DNA of 64,000 nt from JAJFHI01 sp050633705 (GCA_050633705.1 JBOEGZ010000020.1:62001-126000), one strand, 5' to 3'; positions 26,932 to 36,412 are shown, counted from the stretch's first letter. Made by a program: numbers and translations. The notes: a model not told the origin generated them from the sequence alone.

Positions 26932-28185
26932 ATGGCTGGCCGACGACTTCGTGTTGCATGTCTATTTTTGAGCTTTTGGGCAGCCCCATTGTCAAGCCCA
27001 GTCAACGCCGGACCCATCACCCCTGGCACAACCAACGCAGATCCTGCCAACGCGGGCGAAAATTCAGACAATTGGTCAACTGCGCCACGTACCAAAGACC
27101 TGGCAGCGGTCCGCCCCAGCACCACCTCTGATGACCACCGCCATCACAAACCAATCGTAATGGCGCGAAAAGCAAAAAAAGCTGTAAGGCGAAAAAAAAC
27201 AAGCGCAAAGAAACCTTCAAAAGTCACCATACCCCCGCTCCCCGTGCGCCGTGATGCAACCGACAGCCCGTCAGCGAAAAGCCCCGTCGCTCTGCCGCCC
27301 AAACCGGATGTTTGGAGCAGCAATGAAATTGAGAGTGCGCTTCGAAAGTGTGCCGACGTCATGAAACGAATTAAAGCGGTGGTGGTACCAAGCCGTCCCA
27401 TTAAGAATGGGGCTTGCGGCGACCCCGCACCCGTCGAGCTCGTCAGCGTTGGAGAAAATCCACCAGTTACATTTTCACCACCCGCCAAGGTCAACTGCCA
27501 AATGGTTGAGGCGTTGCACACTTGGGTCACGCGAGACTTACAACGCCTTTCCAAAAAACACTTGCGCGCTTCGCTCATAAAGATCGAAGTGATGAGCGAC
27601 TATTCCTGTCGTCGTGCATACGGGCGCAAAAAGGGCAGGATGTCTGAACACTCCAAAGTCAATGCGCTGGATATTCGTGGCTTCGTGACAACAAAGGGCA
27701 AAACCGCACGCTTACTCGCCGATTGGGGCGTCACCAAACGCGATATTAAACGCGCCATTGCTAAAAAGAAAAAAGAGAAAGAAAAGCGTGAAAAGGCTTT
27801 GGTAGCCAAAGCGCTTGCAAAACAAGAAGCAAAGGAACGTCAGCGCAAATCAGCATCCAAAGACGCTGACATCGACACCTCTGTCAACACCACACTTCGA
27901 GATGGCAAAAAGAAAACTGCCAAAATCGTTTCAGGGTCGGTTAAAAAGAACGCCAAAGCTGGCAAGCCGTCATTCAGCGTCGCGCCCAAAAAGCTTGGTG
28001 GTCCCAAACCCGGTGAGCCCAGGTTCAGCCCACCAAAATCATCCAAAGGTCGGTTCCTGCGAGGGGCCCATATTGCTGGTTGTCGCATCTTTGGAACAAT
28101 CCTTGGCCCAGAAGCCAACAATGCCCACCGCAACCATTTCCACGTCGACATGGCTCCACGAAGACGCAGTAACTTTTGCCAATAG
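26932..28185 (+). CDS. Extensin-like domain protein with signal peptide and Lys-rich insertion
   Basis: Exported protein of 417 residues (ATG 26932; another ATG 12 codons upstream is possible). A signal peptide ends near SSPVNAG, followed by a low-complexity Pro/Ser/Lys segment (about 25-125). The extensin-like C-terminal domain (about 130-417) resembles peptidase M15-type wall proteins: CGDPAPVELVSVG, then VNCQMVEALHTWV, IEVMSDYSCRRAYGR, SEHSKVNALDIRGF and, after an insertion, FHVDMAP near the end. The insertion (about residues 273-375) is very rich in Lys, Ala and Glu and splits the domain; relatives often have none or a shorter one. The metal-binding His/Asp of the M15 type (SEHSKVNALDI, HRNHFHVD) are present. 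The role is probably peptidoglycan interaction or cleavage. Confidence 0.82.
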   Translation: MAGRRLRVACLFLSFWAAPLSSPVNAGPITPGTTNADPANAGENSDNWSTAPRTKDLAAVRPSTTSDDHRHHKPIVMARKAKKAVRRKKTSAKKPSKVTIPPLPVRRDATDSPSAKSPVALPPKPDVWSSNEIESALRKCADVMKRIKAVVVPSRPIKNGACGDPAPVELVSVGENPPVTFSPPAKVNCQMVEALHTWVTRDLQRLSKKHLRASLIKIEVMSDYSCRRAYGRKKGRMSEHSKVNALDIRGFVTTKGKTARLLADWGVTKRDIKRAIAKKKKEKEKREKALVAKALAKQEAKERQRKSASKDADIDTSVNTTLRDGKKKTAKIVSGSVKKNAKAGKPSFSVAPKKLGGPKPGEPRFSPPKSSKGRFLRGAHIAGCRIFGTILGPEANNAHRNHFHVDMAPRRRSNFCQ

Positions 28186-28398
28186 TTAAAGTCTTCACGG
28201 TCTGAAAGAACCGTCTGCGTCAACTTCGCCGCCATGACATGCCCAGTGCCACGTCCACACGTGCCACGGCCAGGCCTGAATATTTAAGGCTCATTAAGAC
28301 GACGGAAGACTTCTACTTGCGCGAACGGCTCGCGCCAGCGATGTTGGAGGTCATTCCACTCCTTGAGACACTTACCAGTAACGAGCAGACCCCAACAC

Positions 28399-29433
28399 AT
28401 GGCTGAATTTAACACGCCCCCGCACTCTCTGACGAATAATGTGCCCACTGGTCATTTTCCCGCAACGCGGATGCGTCGCAACCGTCAAAGCGATTGGACA
28501 CGGCGCATGGTATCAGAGACGGCTTTATCGCTGAACGACCTGATCTGGCCAATGTTTGTCATCGACGGCCAAAATGCCGCCGTCGATGTTCCATCAATGC
28601 CCGGTGTACAACAACTGACAATCGACCACATCGTTGCTGCCGCCCGCCAAGCGGAAGACTTAGGCATTCCAGCTATTGCTCTATTTCCAAATACCGAACC
28701 TTCCTTGTGCAACGCCGATGCCACAGAGGCCTTCAATCCGGAAAATCTCGTCTGCAGAGCAACACGCGCCGTAAAAGCGGCCAATCTAAACGTCGGCATT
28801 ATCCTCGACGTCGCGCTTGACCCTTATACAAGTCACGGCCACGACGGACTGATGCGCGGGGCGACGATCGACAATGATCTGACGCTCGAAGCGCTTGCGC
28901 GCCAATCGCTTGTACAGGCCGAAGCCGGTGCAGACATTCTCGCCCCTTCCGACATGATGGATGGTCGCGTCGGTGTGATCCGACACGCTCTCGAGAACGC
29001 CGGTCACACCAACCTACAAATCATGTCTTATGCGGCCAAATATGCCTCAGCGTTTTACGGGCCATTTCGCGACGCGGTTGGGTCTTCATCCAACCTCAAG
29101 GGCGACAAACGCACCTATCAGATGGACCCGGCAAACAGCGACGAAGCGCTGCGTGAAGTGGCCCTGGACATCGCCGAAGGCGCAGACATGGTCATGGTGA
29201 AACCTGGCCTCGCCTACCTCGACATCGTCCAGCGGGTTGCGCAAACCTTCAAGGTTCCAACGTTTGCGTACCAAGTTTCTGGTGAATATTCGATGTTGAT
29301 GGGCGCGATAAATGCCGGACACTTGGATGGTGACCGCGTGATCATGGAATCTTTAATTGCCTTTAAGCGTGCAGGTGCGTCGGGTGTGCTGACCTACTTC
29401 GCCCCGACGGTTGCCAAGATGTTGCGTGGATAG
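28399..29433 (+). CDS. hemB: Porphobilinogen synthase (delta-aminolevulinate dehydratase)
   Basis: Condenses two 5-aminolevulinates to porphobilinogen, the step after HemA. I start at ATG 28399 (MAEFNTPPHS, 344 residues); a TTG 36 bases upstream is less likely. Schiff-base lysines lie in IMSYAAKYASAFYGPF and ADMVMVKPGLAYLDI. Where Zn-dependent enzymes have the triple-cysteine metal site, this protein reads DVALDPYTSHGHDG with Asp instead, so it is of the Mg-dependent, cysteine-free type known from alphaproteobacteria such as Bradyrhizobium. It ends 3 bases before the convergent DUF2155 gene. A likely promoter lies in the 210-base upstream gap. Confidence 0.96.
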   Translation: MAEFNTPPHSLTNNVPTGHFPATRMRRNRQSDWTRRMVSETALSLNDLIWPMFVIDGQNAAVDVPSMPGVQQLTIDHIVAAARQAEDLGIPAIALFPNTEPSLCNADATEAFNPENLVCRATRAVKAANLNVGIILDVALDPYTSHGHDGLMRGATIDNDLTLEALARQSLVQAEAGADILAPSDMMDGRVGVIRHALENAGHTNLQIMSYAAKYASAFYGPFRDAVGSSSNLKGDKRTYQMDPANSDEALREVALDIAEGADMVMVKPGLAYLDIVQRVAQTFKVPTFAYQVSGEYSMLMGAINAGHLDGDRVIMESLIAFKRAGASGVLTYFAPTVAKMLRG

Positions 29434-29436
29434 TCT

Positions 29437-29955
29437 CTAGCGCCTGACACGACGCCTGCGTGGCGGCTCGGCCGATGGCGGTCGCGCTTGGACCGCCTGT
29501 GGGGTACCGCCTTCTGGCAGATCCGGAACAGCCGCAGCAGCCTCAGGATTGTCAGGTTTTTCGCACCCTGTCAGCCAAACATCGAAAACAGGATGTTCAA
29601 CCGCATTCAGTCCCGGGCTTTCAGCAAACATCCAACCCGTAAAAATTCGCTTTTGCTCGCCTTCGAGCAACGTTTCTTCGACTTCAACAAACGATGATGT
29701 TTTGGGTTTTTCTGTTGCCGCGCGCGAAAAGCAAACGCGTGGTGTGATTTTGAGCGAACCAAACTCCTGCGTTTCACCAAGTGGAACTTCGAGTTTTTTG
29801 ATCGTCGCCGTCACCTTATCAAGGGCTGCAAAAACTGCGACTTGATTGGAAATGCGTTGTTGGGCTGATGCCGATGGCGCATATCCCGCAACACTTACGC
29901 CAAGCAGGACGCTCAGCGCCGCAAGTCCTTTTGCAGTGTTTATTGCTGACGTCAT
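29437..29955 (-). CDS. DUF2155 domain-containing secreted protein
   Basis: Exported protein of 172 residues and unknown function, found widely in alphaproteobacteria. A signal peptide covers about residues 8-31 (ending APSASAQQ). The DUF2155 region contains ALDKVTATIKKLEVPLGE, GSLKITPRVCFSR, TLLEGEQKRIFTGWMFAESPGLNAVEHPVFDVWLTGC. The two cysteines may form a disulfide. The tail is rich in Pro, Ala and Arg, with a run of basic residues at the end. The gene overlaps the DUF1330 gene by four bases and forms an operon with it and the NDUFA12 gene; some genomes place DUF2155 next to complex I assembly genes in this way. Confidence 0.88.
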   Translation of the reverse strand: MTSAINTAKGLAALSVLLGVSVAGYAPSASAQQRISNQVAVFAALDKVTATIKKLEVPLGETQEFGSLKITPRVCFSRAATEKPKTSSFVEVEETLLEGEQKRIFTGWMFAESPGLNAVEHPVFDVWLTGCEKPDNPEAAAAVPDLPEGGTPQAVQARPPSAEPPRRRRVRR

Positions 29956-30257
29956 TCAAATCCCTCGACAACGACAAGATCGGACACGGCAAAAGCCTGG
30001 CGCAATGCAGCCGCTTCCTTGTATTCGGGCGAACGATAGCAAGCCAAGGCCTTCTCGTATGTCTCAAAGGCGAGCACGACATGGCGGTCTCGCGACGCAC
30101 CTTCCATCAGCTCGAAAGTCCCGCCACGAACCAGAAATTTGGCGCCGTATTTTTCAAATGCAATCTTGGCGGCAGCAAGGTAGCGCGGATAATTCTCAGC
30201 ATCCGCCACAGATATGTGGACGATCCAATAGCCTTTTGCAGGTTTTGCAGGGTCCAT
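29952..30257 (-). CDS. DUF1330 domain-containing protein
   Basis: Small cytoplasmic protein of 101 residues with a dimeric ferredoxin-like alpha/beta fold. Typical segments are KGYWIVHISVADAENYPRYLAAA, GAKFLVRGGTFELMEG, HVVLAFETYEKALACYRSPEYKEA, AVSDLVVVEG. ATG 30257 is chosen over a TTG upstream. The function of DUF1330 proteins is not settled. It is transcribed between the NDUFA12 gene (32-base gap) and the DUF2155 gene (4-base overlap). Confidence 0.9.
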   Translation of the reverse strand: MDPAKPAKGYWIVHISVADAENYPRYLAAAKIAFEKYGAKFLVRGGTFELMEGASRDRHVVLAFETYEKALACYRSPEYKEAAALRQAFAVSDLVVVEGFE

Positions 30258-30289
30258 TAGCGCGACACTTTCAGTTGTTCCCGCCCAAG

Positions 30290-30688
30290 TTATTCCGGAC
30301 GCCAAGGTTTATAGTCACCCGACACATCGGGTCGGTCTTGCGGGGTCAAAATTGAACCCGGCGGACGATATGCGCCCTTGGTCCCGGTCATATTGGCCCG
30401 GTGGGGCCTTTGCCAGGGCTTTGCCGTGTAATCTTCCTCAGTTGGCGGTGTTTCAACCGTATGATGCAACCACCCGTGCCACTCTGGCGGCACCAGCGAA
30501 GCTTCCGAGAGATTTTTGTAGATCACGAACCGCCGCGGCATGCCATGCGAGCCAACACCCTTTTTCTGCTCGTAATATTTGTTGCCCAGGTCATCTTCGC
30601 CGATAAAACGGCCCTGATTCCACACTGTGACTCGCGTGCCCCAGGTATTTCCGCCCCACCAGCTGAAAATCTCGCTGAATAGCCCCAT
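30290..30688 (-). CDS. NDUFA12-type NADH:ubiquinone oxidoreductase accessory subunit
   Basis: Homologue of the eukaryotic complex I accessory subunit NDUFA12 (B17.2), also found in alphaproteobacterial complex I, where it stabilises the matrix/cytoplasmic arm. The 132-residue protein shows the conserved order GLFSEIFSWWGGNTWGTR, GRFIGEDDLGNKYYEQKK, RRFVIYKNLSEASLVPPEWHGWLHH, KPWQRPHRANMTGTKGAYRPPGS. ATG 30688 is used; a start five codons upstream lacks support. It is the first gene of the leftward three-gene operon that continues with DUF1330 and DUF2155. No nuo gene is nearby. Confidence 0.95.
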   Translation of the reverse strand: MGLFSEIFSWWGGNTWGTRVTVWNQGRFIGEDDLGNKYYEQKKGVGSHGMPRRFVIYKNLSEASLVPPEWHGWLHHTVETPPTEEDYTAKPWQRPHRANMTGTKGAYRPPGSILTPQDRPDVSGDYKPWRPE

Positions 30689-31508
30689 GATGATTGGTCT
30701 CAAATTGTCTGCTCAAACGCCCCTTTGGCGCTGAATGTCACAAACTGGGGTAGCGCAGTCGCGCCGTGGTGTCGAGACGACGATCGATCGCGGCTTTGCG
30801 GTCACACCCCGAGTCCCTGGAATCGGTCTAAGCTTTTTCCGTATCCGGTCGTTATCAACATTCTGAGATTCGTTCAGAACCCCATAAAGCACCGGAATTC
30901 AGGCCAAATGCCAACCAATTCCCATCAACACGTTGTCAACGTTTTTTCCACCGTTTCTCCATGTTGAATCAACATCTAGTATGGGTGTGACCCACAACAT
31001 ACAAAACCTTTGATCTGAACCACGAATCGGATGAATTTGTTTTGGTGACGGAGCGCATAACTGGCGTACAGGGTCGGGGGGCTCGTCACATGGGGTTTAA
31101 CAAAGCGTACCATTCATTTCGTGTCTGAAACTTAGCCAAGGCCGGTTCGGCCGAATTCAGTCTCGACGACATAGCTTTCGAACGTTGGTTCAAAGCACGT
31201 AACGAACGCATGGCGGCATGCGATCGGCGGGACAGCTTGTGCCAAGTTTAACGCGAACGAATGGCTCTATTTATTGCGAGCTTGGTCGACCTGCTCCATG
31301 AGCATGACCAGAGGGAAAATTAGGAAGAGACGTTTTTAAATCCCAGCACGTTCAAAACCGTAAAAAGAGTATCAAAACAAGTTTTTCCGACGCGTCCAAA
31401 TCGTTTCGCGTGGTTCTGTTGGAAAGCTAATCGATCAGGCAATCCAGCGTTTTTTGCTCTCTATTTGGGGGCGCAAAACGCCGCAAGAAAATTACTTTGG
31501 GGGCACTA
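30689..31508. other. Long intergenic leader upstream of nrdJ
   Basis: About 820 bases without a convincing gene, unusually long for this window. It holds palindromes, including a perfect 15-base one at 30961-30975 (ATGTTGAATCAACAT) and CGTTGTCAACG at 30931-30941, followed by GGGT-GTG-ACCC around 30985. I looked for a cobalamin riboswitch, which would suit a B12-dependent enzyme, and did not find a B12 box. Promoters for nrdJ and for the leftward NDUFA12 operon must be here. GGGGG at 31499-31503 is the nrdJ ribosome-binding site. Confidence 0.5.
30961..30975. promoter_or_regulatory. Perfect 15-base palindrome in the nrdJ leader
   Basis: ATGTTGA-A-TCAACAT, with a shorter palindrome (CGTTG-T-CAACG, 30931-30941) 20 bases upstream that shares the GTTG...CAAC half-sites. 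Two related palindromes about three turns apart look like a double operator. Which regulator would bind is unknown; it does not match the NrdR box consensus. Confidence 0.4.
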
Positions 31509-34500
31509 ATGAAGATTTCTCGGCGCTACACTGAGGCCGGCAAGTCTCCTTACGAGACAATCGAATTCCGGCAAGCCACGTCGGAGATTAAGAATCCAGA
31601 CGGCTCAATCGTGTTCCGCCTTGCAGACTTTCAAGTTCCAGCCCATTGGAGCCAAGTCGCCGCCGACGTTCTCGCGCAAAAATACTTCCGCAAAGCCGGT
31701 GTCGCACAACGCCTCAAACGCTTTGAAGAAACTCAAGTCCCCTCATGGCTTTGGCGCTCTATTCCAGACGAGCGCACACTTGGCGATTTGCCAGCCGACG
31801 AACGCTATATCGGCGAAACTGATTCCCGCCAGGTCTTCGACCGCCTCGCTGGCACATGGACTTATTGGGGATGGAAAGGCGGATACTTCTCATCAGAAGA
31901 CGACGCCCGCGCGTTCTATGACGAACATCGCTACATGTTGGCCAGTCAGTTTGGCGCCCCCAATTCACCACAGTGGTTCAACACTGGCTTGCACTGGGCC
32001 TATGGCATCGATGGTCCTGGTCAAGGCCATTTCTACGTTGACCCTGAAACCGGTGAGCTGACATCGTCTAACAGTGCTTATGAGCACCCCCAACCACACG
32101 CCTGCTTTATTCAGTCCGTTGGCGATGATCTCGTCAATGAAAACGGCATTATGGATCTTTGGGTCCGCGAAGCCCGTTTGTTTAAATATGGCTCTGGCAC
32201 CGGCACAAACTTCTCATCCTTGAGAGGCGCAAACGAAAGCCTATCTGGTGGCGGTAAGTCTTCAGGCTTAATGAGCTTCTTGAAGATTGGCGACCGGGCG
32301 GCTGGTGCGATTAAATCCGGCGGCACAACCCGGCGCGCGGCCAAAATGGTTGTCGTCGATGTCGACCACCCTGATGTTGAGGAATACATCAACTGGAAAG
32401 TTCGCGAAGAGCAAAAGGTTGCTGCCCTCGTAACGGGGTCAAAGATTTGTCAAAAGCGCCTCGTCGCGATCATGAAGGCCTGCACCAACTGTGAAGCTGA
32501 TGGTGATGATTGCTTTGAACCGAAGAAAAATCCCAAGCTAAAGTCTGCCATTAAAGACGCACGCCGTGAGCTGGTACCCGACAATTACATTCGCCGTGTC
32601 ATACAATTTGCACGACAAGGCTACACGGAAATCAATTTCGACACCTACGATACCGACTGGGACTCCGAGGCTTACCTGACAGTCTCCGGTCAAAACTCCA
32701 ACAATTCGGTTCGCGTCACGGATGAATTCCTCAACGCTGTTGAAAACGACAGCGACTGGGAGCTGAAATCACGCAAAACCGGTGAAACAACAAAGACCAT
32801 CAACGCCAAAGCATTATGGGAAGACATTGGCGCCGCGGCTTGGGCATCGGCTGATCCCGGAATTCAATTCCACACAACAATCAATGATTGGCACACCTGC
32901 CCGCAAAGTGGACCAATCCGCGCGTCGAACCCTTGCTCTGAATACATGTTCCTCGACGACACGGCTTGTAACCTTGCTTCGTTGAACCTGATGAACTTTC
33001 GTCGCGACGATGGATCGTTCGATACAGAGTCGTTTGAACACGCCTGTCGTTTGTGGACCATAGCGCTTGAGATTTCCGTGTTGATGGCTCAGTTCCCATC
33101 CAAACAGATTGCGGAGCTGTCGTATCGTTACCGCACACTCGGGCTCGGTTTTGCCAATATCGGCGGGTTGTTGATGTCGTCTGGCACTTCCTACGATTCA
33201 GATGAAGGCCGTGCCATCTGTGGCGCAATTTCTGCGATCATGACCGGCACCTCTTATGCGACTTCGGCTGAAATGGCTGAAGAACTTGGACCGTTCCCAG
33301 GTTACGATAGCAATGCTAGCGAAATGCTACGCGTTATTCGCAACCATCGCCGCGCCGCCTACGGCCAATCGAGTGGGTATGAAAAGTTGGCCACGGACCC
33401 TGTGCCACTCGATCACGCCTCCATCACCGATCCTCGCCTTGTTGAAGCTGCGATGCAGGCTTGGGACAAAGCCATCGACGACGGCCAAAAATTTGGTTTC
33501 CGCAATGCCCAGTCAACTGTGATTGCACCAACCGGCACTATCGGTTTGGTGATGGACTGTGACACGACGGGAATTGAACCTGACTTTGCGCTTGTGAAGT
33601 TTAAAAAACTTGCAGGCGGTGGTTACTTTAAAATCATCAACCAAGGCGTTCCAGGCGCACTTCGCAAACTTGGCTACACAGAAGCTGAGATTGCAGAAAT
33701 TGAGGCTTATGCCATTGGTCACGGTTCTTTGGCGCAAGCACCAGCCATTAATACGAGCACCTTGCGCGCCAAGGGCTTCGACGACAAAGCCTTGTCAACG
33801 GTCGCCTCCAACCTCGAAAGCGCTTTTGACATCAAGTTTGTCTTCAACCGCTGGACGCTTGGCGATGAACTCCTGAAAGATGCACTTGGCATCGAAGAAG
33901 ACGTCCTCAACGATCCAAACTTTGATCTGTTGTCTCATCTCGGCTTCACAACCGACGACATTGATGCCGCCAACGAACATGTCTGTGGTTCAATGACCCT
34001 TGAAGGTGCACCGCATCTGAAAGATGAGCACCTACACATTTTTGATTGTGCCAACCCATGTGGGCGCAAAGGCAAACGCTACCTGTCTGTTGAAAGCCAC
34101 ATTCGTATGATGGCGGCCTCACAGCCGTTCATCTCCGGTGCAATTTCAAAAACAATCAACATGCCAAACGATGCAACCGTTGATGATTGCAAACAGAGTT
34201 ACATGCTCTCATGGCGATTGGCGCTGAAAGCAAACGCGCTCTATCGCGATGGCTCGAAACTGTCTCAGCCTTTGAATTCGCAATTGTTGGCGGACGAAGC
34301 TGATGAACAAGAAGAAGTTTCAGCCACCCTGCACGCCGACCAACCAATGGCCGCCCGCGCCGCCATCGTAACGGAGCGCATCGTTGAACGTGTCATTGAA
34401 AAGATGGTTGAACGCGAACGGGAAAAACTGCCGGGTCGGCGCAAAGGCTACACGCAAAAGGCCAATGTAGGCGGTCATAAAGTTTATCTCAGAACCGGAG

Positions 34501-35300
34501 AGTATGAAGATGGCCGTGTCGGTGAGATCTTCATCGACATGCACAAGGAAGGGGCCGCCTTCCGTGCGATGATGAATAACTTTGCCATCGCAATTTCTCT
34601 CGGACTGCAGTACGGCGTGCCACTTGAAGAGTATGTCGAAGCCTTCACCTTCACCCGTTTTGAACCCGCCGGTCTGGTGCAAGGCAACGAAGCGATCAAA
34701 AACGCAACGTCAATCCTCGACTACATCTTCCGCGAATTGGCTGTCTCGTATCTTGGCCGTCACGACCTTGCCCACGTCGACCCATCCGATATGGCAACGG
34801 GCACTGTGCTTGGCAAATCAGATGCTGAACGCGAGGCCGATGAAGAGCTCGAAGCCCAGCGCCGCGCCCAGCATTTCGTATCGAAAGGGCTTGTTCGCGG
34901 GAACGTAACTGGTATCGGGATCGCCAGCAGAGACGGTGTGTCAGACCACAGCAATGGCGCCGCTATTGCAACACCGACACAGCATGTTGCAGACACGGTT
35001 TCAACAATGCAGGCAAACGTGTCAACGCCGGACCAAGCGGTCAATGCGTTGAGCGCGACGGCAACCGTCATGCAACAATCCATCGAGACCAAAACGACGA
35101 CGGTCTCAACAGAAGGTGCACTGGCGTTGAAAGTTGATCCCGTGCAACAGCCCAATGACACGGTTCAGGATCGAATTGCTCAGGCCCGAATTCGTGGTTA
35201 CGAAGGCGAAGCCTGTCATGAATGTCAAAACTTCACGCTGCTACGCAACGGCACTTGCATGAAGTGTGATACATGCGGTTCGACATCCGGTTGTAGCTGA
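31509..35300 (+). CDS. nrdJ: Vitamin B12-dependent ribonucleoside-diphosphate reductase (class II)
   Basis: Cytoplasmic enzyme that reduces ribonucleotides to deoxyribonucleotides with adenosylcobalamin. The 1263 residues are normal for the large alphaproteobacterial form. The N-terminal region includes MLASQFGAPNSPQWFNTGLHW. The catalytic core carries FKYGSGTGTNFSSLRG, the active-site segment NPCSEYMFLDDTACNLASLNLM, and APTGTIGLVMDCDTTGIEPDFALVKFKKLAGGG. The C-terminus has Lys/Glu-rich and Thr/Val-rich linkers and a zinc-ribbon-like tail with four cysteines (CHECQNF, CMKCDTCGSTSGCS) that supplies reducing thiols. ATG 31509 has GGGGG at normal distance; the TTG at 31497 does not. A clear terminator follows at 35372. 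NrdR, encoded at 19.2 kb, is a probable repressor. Confidence 0.97.
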   Translation: MKISRRYTEAGKSPYETIEFRQATSEIKNPDGSIVFRLADFQVPAHWSQVAADVLAQKYFRKAGVAQRLKRFEETQVPSWLWRSIPDERTLGDLPADERYIGETDSRQVFDRLAGTWTYWGWKGGYFSSEDDARAFYDEHRYMLASQFGAPNSPQWFNTGLHWAYGIDGPGQGHFYVDPETGELTSSNSAYEHPQPHACFIQSVGDDLVNENGIMDLWVREARLFKYGSGTGTNFSSLRGANESLSGGGKSSGLMSFLKIGDRAAGAIKSGGTTRRAAKMVVVDVDHPDVEEYINWKVREEQKVAALVTGSKICQKRLVAIMKACTNCEADGDDCFEPKKNPKLKSAIKDARRELVPDNYIRRVIQFARQGYTEINFDTYDTDWDSEAYLTVSGQNSNNSVRVTDEFLNAVENDSDWELKSRKTGETTKTINAKALWEDIGAAAWASADPGIQFHTTINDWHTCPQSGPIRASNPCSEYMFLDDTACNLASLNLMNFRRDDGSFDTESFEHACRLWTIALEISVLMAQFPSKQIAELSYRYRTLGLGFANIGGLLMSSGTSYDSDEGRAICGAISAIMTGTSYATSAEMAEELGPFPGYDSNASEMLRVIRNHRRAAYGQSSGYEKLATDPVPLDHASITDPRLVEAAMQAWDKAIDDGQKFGFRNAQSTVIAPTGTIGLVMDCDTTGIEPDFALVKFKKLAGGGYFKIINQGVPGALRKLGYTEAEIAEIEAYAIGHGSLAQAPAINTSTLRAKGFDDKALSTVASNLESAFDIKFVFNRWTLGDELLKDALGIEEDVLNDPNFDLLSHLGFTTDDIDAANEHVCGSMTLEGAPHLKDEHLHIFDCANPCGRKGKRYLSVESHIRMMAASQPFISGAISKTINMPNDATVDDCKQSYMLSWRLALKANALYRDGSKLSQPLNSQLLADEADEQEEVSATLHADQPMAARAAIVTERIVERVIEKMVEREREKLPGRRKGYTQKANVGGHKVYLRTGEYEDGRVGEIFIDMHKEGAAFRAMMNNFAIAISLGLQYGVPLEEYVEAFTFTRFEPAGLVQGNEAIKNATSILDYIFRELAVSYLGRHDLAHVDPSDMATGTVLGKSDAEREADEELEAQRRAQHFVSKGLVRGNVTGIGIASRDGVSDHSNGAAIATPTQHVADTVSTMQANVSTPDQAVNALSATATVMQQSIETKTTTVSTEGALALKVDPVQQPNDTVQDRIAQARIRGYEGEACHECQNFTLLRNGTCMKCDTCGSTSGCS

Positions 35301-35371
35301 AGACGTCTGAGGGTGGTTGAGCGGCATCAATCAACACTTGGCCCACCCCACAAACGATGAACGGCAGAAAG

Positions 35372-35411
35372 TAAGGGGGCGTGCAGAGTTCTGCGCCCCC
35401 TTAGCTTTTTT
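35372..35411 (+). terminator. Rho-independent terminator of nrdJ
   Basis: Perfect 10-bp stem (35372-35381 TAAGGGGGCG and 35394-35403), with a 12-base loop that can pair further, followed after GC by six T. It lies about 70 bases after the nrdJ stop. Confidence 0.9.
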
Positions 35412-35644
35412 GGCAAGTGTGGCGTCTAGCGCGGCAAAGATGCTGAGACGTCTCCTTCAAACAGGAAATCTCAGTAAACACCTCAAAATACGCGACAATT
35501 TGGTTGTACTCATCTGTGGAGAATGGGGATGAGCGCGGACAACTCCTCTTGCCCACTTCTGGCTGCCGCGCGAATCAGACAATGATTCGAAACTGTCGGT
35601 TCTTTTAAGTCTGTAAGAGCGTCGCCGACTTGCGGAGCAATTAC

Positions 35645-36412
35645 ATGATGACCGAAGCGCCAACGACACCGGCGTGTGTTTACCTACTGGCAGACCACCT
35701 TGATGCGGCATTGGCAGCCGGTGAAGACCTGATCAAGGCTGGACTTAAATGGACAGCTCATCAAAGTGCTGGCCAAACGTCACCTTTGGTCGATCACACT
35801 GAACAGCGCGAAACTCTTGAAGAAATTCGCACACTTGAACTTCTAATTATCGCCCGCGTCCTACAAGCGCGTGACCGCGCCAATGAAGTCGCCGAGTATT
35901 CGACGATGTTTCGGACGCTGGCAAAATTGTTTGTCTCCGGCACCACGAACCTGCGCGATATCATTGAAAGTTGTGGTGACAGTACAGCCGTCGACTTTCA
36001 AACCGGCGACGGCACCACGAGCTACTTGCGCAGCCGTGGTCTGATTCAACCTGATGCAGCCTGTATCAGAGACGGTGGTGATGCGATGGCAACCGCTGAG
36101 GCGATCGAAACCAACTTCTTGGTCGCCGCTCGGCTTCCGTTGAGTATTTTACTCGACAATGTCGCAACGTTTCTCGATGCACTCGATACCAGCTTCGAGC
36201 TCTACGAAGTCGACGATGAAGACGAGCCGACACCCATTGAGGCAACGCCCTTCGATGATGCCGCTTACGACGATGCGATTGCTGTGACCGCCAGTGATCA
36301 TATCAGCTCCACTGGCGAGAAACCTGACATCGAAATCATATTAAAAAGCCTGCGCGATGGCACCCGTCGCGAAACATTGGCCGAACGCCTAGCGCGCTTG
36401 CCACAAGGCTAG
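35645..36412 (+). CDS. Hypothetical protein, acidic
   Basis: Not recognised. The 255-residue protein from ATG 35645 (GGAG 8 bases before) appears soluble, with no signal peptide or membrane helix. It is mostly helical in appearance in the first 190 residues (LADHLDAALAAGEDLIKAG, ELLIIARVLQARDRANEVAEY, LPLSILLDNVATFLDALDTSFELYEV). An Asp/Glu-rich stretch follows (about 195-225), and the end DIEIILKSLRDGTRRETLAERLARLPQG. It lies 344 bases after nrdJ, past a strong terminator, so it has its own promoter, and is closed by its own terminator at 36457. Codon use looks like its neighbours. Confidence 0.6.
   Translation: MMTEAPTTPACVYLLADHLDAALAAGEDLIKAGLKWTAHQSAGQTSPLVDHTEQRETLEEIRTLELLIIARVLQARDRANEVAEYSTMFRTLAKLFVSGTTNLRDIIESCGDSTAVDFQTGDGTTSYLRSRGLIQPDAACIRDGGDAMATAEAIETNFLVAARLPLSILLDNVATFLDALDTSFELYEVDDEDEPTPIEATPFDDAAYDDAIAVTASDHISSTGEKPDIEIILKSLRDGTRRETLAERLARLPQG

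Noticed and set aside
30725..30967. Rightward 80-codon frame upstream of nrdJ
   Set aside because: No ribosome-binding site or similarity; the region carries palindromes instead.
30689..31508. Cobalamin riboswitch before nrdJ
   Set aside because: No B12-box-like segment or matching helix pattern seen by eye; a covariance search would be decisive.
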